From contig CANLND010000011.1 in NCBI GenBank assembly GCA_947492585.1, forward strand, positions 79,719 to 143,718: a stretch of 64,000 nt of DNA, in the 5' to 3' direction. Numbering within the stretch: position 1 is the first letter of the stretch; every line of letters starts with the position of its first letter. Of the stretch, positions 57,671-64,000 are shown in pieces. A program made the translations under genes and the position numbers. A model generated the notes under the pieces. That model made no database searches. It worked only from the letters and a program-made list of their open reading frames with translations, and was not told the DNA's origin. This stretch comes from an uncultured Paracoccaceae bacterium. GTDB taxonomy: Bacteria; Pseudomonadota; Alphaproteobacteria; Rhodobacterales; Rhodobacteraceae.

Positions 57671-59068
57671 TTAAATTTCGATCTGTTTGTTTTTACCCAA
57701 CGGTACAGCCTGTTCGCCATGGATGGCGTCGATTTTTCGGCGAGGCCAGGATACTTCGACGATTGCTCCACGACGTGTCGTGTTTGGGAGCAAGTTTTGA
57801 AACGGATCTGATCCGTTGGCAAACCGCAGACGTGCTCCTGTACGCTCTAAGAGTGTTTTTGCAATGAACAGACCCAAGCCCATGCCTTCATACTCAGGAC
57901 GCTGTTTCCGGTCCGTTTCGCTGCGCCGCCGCCGCACAAAGGGGTCGCCAATGCGCCCCAACAAATGGGATGGGTAGCCGCGCCCGTCATCACTAATCTT
58001 GATGGTGATAGTCTCGTGGCACCAAAAGGCCTCGATCCACACGCTGCCCCGGGCGAAATCTGTGCCGTTTTGAATCAGATTGCGAATCCCGTGAATGATT
58101 TCAGGTTTTCTCAGGATATGGGGTTGAACGGTGTCCGCATCGTTTAACGGCGCGACCTGAATATAAAGCGATTTACCGCGGTTCATATGCGGTTCTGCTG
58201 CCTCGTTCAGCACCGCCGAAAGTGGCGCTTGTTGCAGATGCAGGTCAGATTTTCCGGCCCGTCCCATATCTTGTAATATGTCGCGGCAGCGATCCGCCTG
58301 ATCCCGAATGAGAATGGCGTCCTCACGGAGATCTGGGCGGTCTTCCAATTCTTCGGACAGTTCCGCACTCGCTAATTTAATGGTCGCCAACGGGGTGCCC
58401 AGCTCATGCGCAGCGGCCGCCACCACACCACCGAGATCGGTCAGCTTTTGTTCGCGCGAGAGCGCGAGTTGTGTGGCGGATAGAGCATCAGACATAGAAC
58501 GGATTTCAGAACTGATCCGATACGAATACGCACCGATGAACAAGATTGCGATCACAATCGCGGCCCAGTTTCCAAATGTGAAAATGTTTGGCATCAATAG
58601 TTCAGTGCCGTTGGTCAGCACCAGATCCATATGAAATTGCATCAATGCGGTTACCAGAAAAATCGCGGCACCACCGATTGTTAGCGCGGACTTTAATCCC
58701 AGCATAGAGGCTGAGATTGTCACTGGACCCAGCACCAGTAGCGCAAAAGGATTGTTTAAGCCGCCGGTGAGATACAAAAGAAAAACCAGCTGTAGAAGGT
58801 CGAACATTACCATCAGAAAGTTTTCGAATTCAGATAGGCGTTTGTTGGCCGGGAACTTAAAAATCGCGATCAGATTGCCGATGATTGATACACTGATTGC
58901 CAAAAAGCACATGGCCAGAGGCAGCTGCAGCTCATAGATTCTTTGTGCCACAATCAGCGCGGTGATTTGGCCGAAAATGGCAACCCAGCGCAGCAATATC
59001 AACGTGCTGAGGCGTATCCAATTGCTGCGCTCTTGTCCGCTCATTAGCGGGATGTTGCTCTCGCTCAT
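57671..59068 (-). CDS. regB: Redox-sensing histidine kinase RegB/PrrB
   Basis: A 465-residue six-helix membrane kinase that reads respiratory redox state and controls photosynthesis, carbon fixation and respiration genes. The ubiquinone-binding GGLNNPF lies at 102-108; the phosphorylated His221 is in AAAAHELGTPLATI; the redox-active Cys261 is in DQADRCRDIL. Offsets match His225 and Cys265 of Rhodobacter capsulatus RegB, so every regulatory residue is kept. ATPase motifs (ISDDGRGYPSHLLGRIGDPF) follow. I set the start at the ATG at 59068; the frame is open further but the extra stretch crosses the divergent senC gene. Confidence 0.95.
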   Translation of the reverse strand: MSESNIPLMSGQERSNWIRLSTLILLRWVAIFGQITALIVAQRIYELQLPLAMCFLAISVSIIGNLIAIFKFPANKRLSEFENFLMVMFDLLQLVFLLYLTGGLNNPFALLVLGPVTISASMLGLKSALTIGGAAIFLVTALMQFHMDLVLTNGTELLMPNIFTFGNWAAIVIAILFIGAYSYRISSEIRSMSDALSATQLALSREQKLTDLGGVVAAAAHELGTPLATIKLASAELSEELEDRPDLREDAILIRDQADRCRDILQDMGRAGKSDLHLQQAPLSAVLNEAAEPHMNRGKSLYIQVAPLNDADTVQPHILRKPEIIHGIRNLIQNGTDFARGSVWIEAFWCHETITIKISDDGRGYPSHLLGRIGDPFVRRRRSETDRKQRPEYEGMGLGLFIAKTLLERTGARLRFANGSDPFQNLLPNTTRRGAIVEVSWPRRKIDAIHGEQAVPLGKNKQIEI

Positions 59069-59173
59069 GTGACGCTTTGCTCCAGTTGAACCTGATGAAA
59101 TAAATGATAGGAGGGGATCAGACTGTCTTTCATTTTTCTCTCGTGGCCCCAGTATGGGCCAAAAGGTGCCGCT

Positions 59174-59791
59174 ATGACTCGACTTTTTGCAATTCTGGCT
59201 GCCACTGTGGCTGTTGGCGGGATGAGCGCTGCTTGGTATGTAACGCAGACACGCGATGTGGATCAATTCGCGCAATGTCGCAGCAGTCAGGTTGCTGGTG
59301 GCGCGGCAGCAATTGGCGGCCCGTTTGAGCTGGTGAATGCCGCGGGCGAAACGGTGACACATTCGGATGTGATTACCGAGCCGACGCTGGTGTATTTTGG
59401 GTATACCTTCTGCCCTGATATTTGCCCGATGGATCTGGCGCGCAATGCAGATGCTGTGGACGTTCTGGCGGAAAACGGTCAATCCGTGACACCGGTCTTT
59501 ATTTCGATCGACCCAACGCGCGATACACCAGAAGTTGTTGGCGATTTCGCCTTTAACCTGCATGAAAAAATGATTGGTCTCACTGGATCACAAGAGCAGG
59601 TAAAAGCCGCGAGCAAGGCTTATAAAACCTATTACAAGAAACAGGGTGATGATCCGGATTATTACCTGATGGACCACTCGATCTTTACCTATCTGGTTCT
59701 GCCCGAACATGGTTTCCTAGAATTTTTCCGTCGTGAAGACATGCCAGAGCAAATGGCGGAAAAGGTCAGTTGTTTCGTCGAAAACGCCTGA
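59174..59791 (+). CDS. senC: SenC/PrrC (Sco1-like) copper chaperone
   Basis: A 205-residue protein with an N-terminal membrane anchor and a thioredoxin-like Sco domain. The copper ligands are Cys80 and Cys84 in TFCPDICPMDL and His168 in YLMDHSIFTY. It helps assemble the CuA centre of cytochrome oxidase and, in the reg/prr locus, is linked to redox signalling. It is divergent from regB (105-base promoter region) and upstream of regA. Confidence 0.94.
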   Translation: MTRLFAILAATVAVGGMSAAWYVTQTRDVDQFAQCRSSQVAGGAAAIGGPFELVNAAGETVTHSDVITEPTLVYFGYTFCPDICPMDLARNADAVDVLAENGQSVTPVFISIDPTRDTPEVVGDFAFNLHEKMIGLTGSQEQVKAASKAYKTYYKKQGDDPDYYLMDHSIFTYLVLPEHGFLEFFRREDMPEQMAEKVSCFVENA

Positions 59792-59871
59792 TTCTGCGCG
59801 ACGATTTGACCTTTTGATCAGTGGGGTCATATGCTGCACAAACTGTCGTCGCTTCGTTTGAAAGGACAGAT

Positions 59872-60429
59872 ATGATGGCCGAAATGGATTCAGAAGAGAT
59901 TGGCGCTGACAAAAGTCTTTTGTTGGTAGATGACGATGAACCATTTCTGCGCCGACTGGCCAAAGCGATGGAAAAACGTGGGTTTGAGGTAGAGACGGCA
60001 GATTCGGTGGCAGCTGGAACTGCCATCGCCACCGCCCGACCGCCTGCTTACGCCGTGGTGGATCTGCGGCTCGAGGACGGCAATGGTCTGGATGTGGTCG
60101 AGGTCTTGCGCGAAAAACGTCCAGACAGTCGTATCGTGGTGCTCACCGGGTATGGCGCGATAGCGACAGCGGTGGCCGCAGTCAAAATCGGTGCAATTGA
60201 TTATCTTTCGAAACCCGCCGATGCGACCGACGTCACGAATGCACTGTTGGCCACTGGAGATGAGCTGCCCCCCCCGCCGGAAAACCCTATGAGCGCGGAT
60301 CGCGTGCGGTGGGAGCATATCCAGCGGGTATATGAGTTGTGCGATCGCAACGTTTCGGAAACAGCGCGCAGATTGAACATGCACCGGCGCACTTTGCAGC
60401 GTATTCTGGCCAAACGCAGTCCGCGATAG
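59872..60429 (+). CDS. regA: Redox response regulator RegA/PrrA
   Basis: A 185-residue response regulator. The receiver has the phosphoacceptor Asp64 (YAVVDLRLEDG) and the conserved Lys in YLSKPAD. A proline-rich linker (ELPPPPENP) leads to a Fis-type helix-turn-helix (ETARRLNMHRRTLQRILAKR). The ATG at 59872 has AAAGGACAG upstream. Sequence and length match RegA/PrrA/ActR, which partner with RegB. Confidence 0.96.
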   Translation: MMAEMDSEEIGADKSLLLVDDDEPFLRRLAKAMEKRGFEVETADSVAAGTAIATARPPAYAVVDLRLEDGNGLDVVEVLREKRPDSRIVVLTGYGAIATAVAAVKIGAIDYLSKPADATDVTNALLATGDELPPPPENPMSADRVRWEHIQRVYELCDRNVSETARRLNMHRRTLQRILAKRSPR

Positions 60430-60437
60430 GAGACGCA

Positions 60438-61613
60438 ATGCCAGAGCCGTCTGATGGTCCGATGGGCCAACCCTTGCCTGAAGGTGGCTGGTCTGAAACC
60501 TGCATCACCTTAAATTCCCCATGTGTCGTGCCACCGGTCACGAGCGGTTTGGTGCAACAAGCAGGGGTTTTACAGGCGGACGGTGCCTATTGCACGCAGG
60601 GTGCGTTGTGGCGTCGTTACAGGCCTATCACCATTCGTCCGGACCAGCCCGAATATGTTGGGCAGACCCTGTCGGGGCGCTGGCTGTGGGGCGGGGTCCT
60701 ATGGGCGCACTTCGGACATTTTTTGGTCGAAAGCACAGCTCGCCTGTGGGCGTTACAGGATGTGTCACCTCCGGTAGATGGGATAATATTCATCCCTAAA
60801 CGTCCGGGATTAGAGACTGAGATTCGCGACTTTCACCGTCGATTTATTGACCAACTCGCGCCCGGTCTTGCGATTTATGTAGCGGGAGAGCCAACCCAAG
60901 TGGAGCAGTTGGTTGTCCCGGGACAAGGGTTTGGACTTGGCCCAATTACCGCAGGCACGCCGAAATTTAGAAACTTTATACACAGTCGGTTTGCGCGCAA
61001 CATCATGCCGGACGGTCCCAAACGGCTGTACGTGTCACGTTCAAAACTAGGGCTGCGCAAGGGCGGGTTGATCGGAGAAGAGTATTTGGAGACCCTTCTA
61101 GAGCAGCAGGGTTATACGATTTTTCACCCCCAAGATCACAGTCTTGAGGTGCAATTGGCGCATTACAAAGCTGCACGGCAGATTGTGGCGGCGGACGGAT
61201 CGGCGCTACATCTTTTTGCCATGGTGGGCCGACCAGATCAGCGGGTGGCCATGATCCTGCGGCGGCAATCGGGTGCCAGTAAACAATTGCTCGAAAATGT
61301 GCAGGCGTTTTGCAAATGCGATCCGGTGGCGATCAATGCATTGCGAACCGAATGGCTACCAGTGGCCGACCAACGGTCAAGCCGATTGAGCTATGGAGAA
61401 TTGGACCACAGCCACATCGCGCGCGCGCTGGGCGATGCGGGGTTTATTGCGGCTGATACCGAATGGTCGGTGTTGGAAGGACGAAAACGGCGCATGATGC
61501 TTGGGAAAAAGGGCATCCGTGTGGACGAAAACTTTGTGGAATCGCCGGAGTTCCGGAAAAAAAACATTCGTGAGATGCGACGCAAGCGGCGGGCCGCGCG
61601 CGCGGCGGAGTAA
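60438..61613 (+). CDS. GT61 (DUF563)-family glycosyltransferase
   Basis: A 391-residue protein with the DUF563 pattern: WLWGGVLWAHFGHFLVES, KRLYVSRSKLGLRKG and a C-terminal block AARQIVAADGSALHLFAM, typical of predicted glycosyltransferases of family 61. Acceptor and sugar are unknown; capsule or lipopolysaccharide decoration is plausible. The C-terminus is strongly basic (RRKRRAARAAE). An AGGAG lies seven bases before the ATG, eight bases after the regA stop, so it may be read with regA despite no obvious functional link. Confidence 0.78.
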   Translation: MPEPSDGPMGQPLPEGGWSETCITLNSPCVVPPVTSGLVQQAGVLQADGAYCTQGALWRRYRPITIRPDQPEYVGQTLSGRWLWGGVLWAHFGHFLVESTARLWALQDVSPPVDGIIFIPKRPGLETEIRDFHRRFIDQLAPGLAIYVAGEPTQVEQLVVPGQGFGLGPITAGTPKFRNFIHSRFARNIMPDGPKRLYVSRSKLGLRKGGLIGEEYLETLLEQQGYTIFHPQDHSLEVQLAHYKAARQIVAADGSALHLFAMVGRPDQRVAMILRRQSGASKQLLENVQAFCKCDPVAINALRTEWLPVADQRSSRLSYGELDHSHIARALGDAGFIAADTEWSVLEGRKRRMMLGKKGIRVDENFVESPEFRKKNIREMRRKRRAARAAE

Positions 61614-61624
61614 CTGGGCGCGGA

Positions 61625-62218
61625 TTAAAGCGCGTCGAGCAATTCTTGATGTCGCATCACGAGGGCTGCACGGACGTCTTTTGGTGGGCGCAGATCAATA
61701 TCTAAACCTTGGATGATATCAGGGTTGGGGCGGCCAAAGAGTTTGCTCGCTTCACGTTCTGAAAATCCGGCAATCTGCACCGCCTCCATCCACGCGCTGA
61801 TTTTGTCAGCACGCTTTATCTGCGATTTCACGGTTTTGGGTAACATTGCGGGCAGACCAAACCGAATGTGGATGGCGGCCATTAATCGATCATCAAGCAG
61901 ACCATAATCGGGCCCTACTGCTGCTTTGACTGGTGAGATCATATCGCCGATGACATACTCAGGCGCGTCATGCAAAAGAGCGGCAAGCCTCCATTTGGCT
62001 GGAGCCTTGGGGTTCAAGCGGCCATGAATGCATTCCACAAGCAGCGAATGTTCGGCCACCGAATACGCAAAATCACCCCGTGTCTGCCCGTTCCAACGTG
62101 CCACAAAAGCCAGACCATGCGCGATATCTTCGATTTCTATGTCAACGGGCGTAGGGTCAAGCAGATCCAGTCGGCGACCTGAAAGCATACGTTGCCAAGC
62201 TCTTGGTTTGGATGCCAT
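61625..62218 (-). CDS. HD-domain phosphohydrolase (YfbR-like)
   Basis: A 197-residue HD-fold metal-dependent phosphohydrolase. FAYSVAEHSLLVE and LAALLHDAPEYVIGDM carry the histidines and aspartates of the HD motif, and VKAAVGPDYGLLDDRL continues the YfbR pattern. The E. coli relative is a 5'-deoxynucleotidase. Specificity here is not shown. It converges with the glycosyltransferase gene, with an 11-base gap. Confidence 0.82.
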   Translation of the reverse strand: MASKPRAWQRMLSGRRLDLLDPTPVDIEIEDIAHGLAFVARWNGQTRGDFAYSVAEHSLLVECIHGRLNPKAPAKWRLAALLHDAPEYVIGDMISPVKAAVGPDYGLLDDRLMAAIHIRFGLPAMLPKTVKSQIKRADKISAWMEAVQIAGFSEREASKLFGRPNPDIIQGLDIDLRPPKDVRAALVMRHQELLDAL

Positions 62219-62416
62219 TTGTCTTGCCTCATTCCCAATTCAACTACAGAATAATTGGCTCTATTTTGTCATTTTGGCGCGCTGTTGCCACAACAAATTG
62301 AGCAGGCGTGTGTTTGAAATAGGCAGTGTGACCCCCACATCAATACCATGAGAGTGGCCATCAGACTCTCCCGTGGCCCTCTCGCTGAAACTGACCTCTA
62401 GCGAAAGGAGCTTGTT

Positions 62417-62731
62417 ATGTTCAAGCGTTTGTTGAGTATCTGTATGGTGTTTGGGATGGCCGCGACGGCGCCCCCAGCTTGGGCTGCAAATTGTGCCGAT
62501 CGATCGACCGTGGTGGAGCGATTGGAACGTAAATTTTCGGAAACCCTGACGGTAGGTGGATTGCAGAACAATCGGCAGGCCTCGACGTTGGTTGAAATCT
62601 GGTCCTCCGCTGAAACAGGCACTTTTACCATTTTGATTACGCGGCCTGATGGCGTCAGTTGCGTCGTGGCAGCGGGTACGGACTTTTTCGAAGCCGCGCG
62701 TGACGCGATGCCGACAGGAACACCCAGTTGA
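62417..62731 (+). CDS. Small exported protein of unknown function
   Basis: A 104-residue protein with a signal peptide (hydrophobic 4-22, likely cleaved after PPAWA) and a mature part of about 80 residues with two cysteines, in AANCADRST and GVSCVVAAG. AAAGGAG lies six bases before the ATG. I do not recognise a family. Upstream, 62219-62416 holds an imperfect inverted repeat (62350-62359 with 62375-62383) of unknown role. Confidence 0.65.
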   Translation: MFKRLLSICMVFGMAATAPPAWAANCADRSTVVERLERKFSETLTVGGLQNNRQASTLVEIWSSAETGTFTILITRPDGVSCVVAAGTDFFEAARDAMPTGTPS

Positions 62732-62801
62732 TGTCTCGCAACGATGTTAGGTGTTTTCGCGCCTGATTTGACCGTGTTCGTTGCTTATAAACCATTGCAA
62801 T

Positions 62802-62845
62802 GTTAGCTCCTGAGCAAATGAACATCTAACCGGAATGGAGCTAAC
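62802..62845 (+). promoter_or_regulatory. Candidate translational switch in the ahcY leader
   Basis: GTTAGCTCC (62802-62810) pairs perfectly with GGAGCTAAC (62837-62845), which includes the GGAG ribosome binding site six bases before the ATG. The first five bases, GTTAG, can pair instead with CTAAC at 62826-62830, leaving CTCC free to pair with GGAG as a pseudoknot. Topology resembles small SAM- or SAH-sensing riboswitches; I claim no sequence match. Confidence 0.55.
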
Positions 62846-62846
62846 T

Positions 62847-64000
62847 ATGGCCGGGGACTATATCGTCAAGGACATCACGCTGGCTGACTTTGGCCGCAAA
62901 GAGCTGGATATCGCCGAAACCGAAATGCCGGGCCTGATGGCGCTGCGTACGGAATACGGTGAGGAACAGCCGCTGAAAGGCGCGCGCATCGTTGGCTCAT
63001 TGCACATGACCATTCAAACCGCCGTTTTGATCGAAACGTTGGTTGCACTGGGTGCGGACGTGCGCTGGGCGTCCTGCAACATCTTTTCGACCCAAGACCA
63101 CGCAGCAGCAGCAATCGCGGCCGGTGACATCCCGGTATTTGCGATCAAAGGCCAAAGCTTGGAAGAGCATTGGGATTATCTGGACAAATCCTTTATGTTC
63201 CCGGACGGCGCGAACATGATTTTGGATGATGGGGGCGATGCGACCCTGTACATTTTGCTGGGCGCGCGTGCCGAAGCAGGCGAAGACATCATCCCCGTCC
63301 CGGAATCCGAAGAAGAAGCCGTGATCAAGGCCCAGATTGCCAAGCGTATGGCTGAAACTCCTGGTTGGTTCACCAAGACTCGCGATGCGATCATGGGGGT
63401 TTCGGAAGAAACCACAACGGGTGTGCACCGCCTCTATGAATTGCAGAAAAACGGCCAGCTGCCTTTCCCTGCAATCAACGTGAACGATTCTGTCACCAAG
63501 TCAAAGTTCGACAACAAATACGGTTGTAAAGAATCGCTGGTCGACGGTATCCGCCGCGCCACTGACACGATGATGGCCGGCAAAGTTGCTGTGGTCTGTG
63601 GGTATGGTGACGTAGGCAAAGGCTCAGCCGCGTCGCTGTCCGGCGCTGGTGCACGGGTGAAAGTCACCGAAGCCGATCCGATCTGCGCCCTGCAGGCTGC
63701 GATGGACGGTTTCGAAGTGGTCCTGTTGGAAGATGCGCTGGACGCTGACATCTTTATCACCACGACTGGCAATAAAGACATTCTGCGCATTGAACACATG
63801 CGTGAGATGAAGGACATGGCGATTGTTGGCAACATTGGCCACTTTGACAACGAAATTCAGGTTGCGAGCCTGAAGAACCACAAGTGGACCAATATCAAAG
63901 AGCAGGTCGACATGATCGAGATGCCCTCGGGCAACCGCTTGATCCTGCTCTCCGAAGGGCGTCTGCTGAACCTTGGAAACGCCACGGGTCACCCCTCGTT
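62847..64000 (+). CDS. ahcY: S-adenosylhomocysteine hydrolase (3' end beyond window)
   Basis: The frame stays open for 384 codons from the ATG at 62847 to the window edge. It begins [20 protein letters not shown], with [38 protein letters not shown] and [14 protein letters not shown], then the NAD-binding [15 protein letters not shown] and [11 protein letters not shown]. The enzyme splits S-adenosylhomocysteine to adenosine and homocysteine, keeping methylation going. It lies 115 bases after the small exported protein, with a structured leader. ahcY close to regB-regA is typical of Rhodobacterales and other alphaproteobacteria. Confidence 0.96.
   Translation, partial: MAGDYIVKDITLADFGRKELDIAETEMPGLMALRTEYGEEQPLKGARIVGSLHMTIQTAVLIETLVALGADVRWASCNIFSTQDHAAAAIAAGDIPVFAIKGQSLEEHWDYLDKSFMFPDGANMILDDGGDATLYILLGARAEAGEDIIPVPESEEEAVIKAQIAKRMAETPGWFTKTRDAIMGVSEETTTGVHRLYELQKNGQLPFPAINVNDSVTKSKFDNKYGCKESLVDGIRRATDTMMAGKVAVVCGYGDVGKGSAASLSGAGARVKVTEADPICALQAAMDGFEVVLLEDALDADIFITTTGNKDILRIEHMREMKDMAIVGNIGHFDNEIQVASLKNHKWTNIKEQVDMIEMPSGNRLILLSEGRLLNLGNATGHPS

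Noticed and set aside
59069-59563. N-terminal extension of regB giving 630 residues
   Set aside because: The extra 165 residues would be read antisense through senC; the ATG at 59068 gives the standard RegB length with conserved residue offsets.
1-64000. tRNA, rRNA, CRISPR arrays, insertion sequences, integrases or phage genes
   Set aside because: Looked for in all gaps and frames; none seen.

Overview
The window is an alphaproteobacterial chromosome segment, almost certainly from the Rhodobacterales (Roseobacter/Rhodobacter group). The main pointers are the regB-senC-regA redox-control locus followed by ahcY, the order mnmE-mnmG-rsmG-parA-parB with rho upstream, the order maf-aroE-coaE-dnaQ-secB, and the addA-addB-murU-amgK-tsaE cluster. 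The DNA is moderately GC-rich and densely coded, with many 1-8 bp start/stop overlaps. I see no IS element, prophage, CRISPR array, rRNA or tRNA gene.

Layout. 0-10 kb: a CAP-domain lipoprotein, an L,D-transpeptidase, a bacterial voltage-gated sodium channel, an RNA m5U methyltransferase, a paired ABC exporter, then cca, a CoA-type NUDIX hydrolase and hslO. 10-18 kb: a second NUDIX protein, a receiver-PP2C phosphatase divergent from an Hpt protein, ilvA, a membrane protein, argG, and a DUF898/M48-peptidase pair. 18-29 kb: exported msrA, a ribokinase-family gene, maeB, mutS, grpE-hrcA, rph-rdgB-hemW and a DUF454 protein. 29-37 kb: on the minus strand, hemJ, rho, mnmE, mnmG, rsmG, parA and parB, with two perfect parS sites inside mnmG and rsmG. 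36.8-37.25 kb: a gene-free stretch with the hallmarks of the replication origin. 37-46.6 kb: maf-aroE-coaE-dnaQ on the plus strand, secB, fxsA, a Tim44-like gene with mltA and smr, and hslV and hslU with a membrane-protein gene between them. 46.6-57.6 kb: DUF1127, trxA, addA, addB, murU, amgK, tsaE and a PAS protein without a kinase domain. 57.7-64 kb: regB, senC, regA, a GT61-type glycosyltransferase, an HD phosphohydrolase, a small exported protein and the start of ahcY.

The most striking structure is around the putative oriC (36835-37247). It has six near-consensus DnaA boxes, an AT-rich alternating TA tract, a perfect 10-bp hairpin and twelve GANTC (CcrM-type methylation) sites in 283 bp, and transcription diverges from it on both sides. 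In addition, the palindrome GCCGGC is several-fold enriched around this origin (25 copies between 33963 and 39411, against roughly 0.7 per kb in the rest of the window). At two places in the origin it abuts a GANTC site directly, and at a third it is one base away. I know of no description of this motif.

A second theme is structured leaders at ribosome binding sites. ahcY has mutually exclusive pairings, or a possible pseudoknot, covering its Shine-Dalgarno sequence. msrA has a nested hairpin holding its Shine-Dalgarno. ilvA and the DUF1127 gene have similar competing arms. All counts and positions were read by hand.
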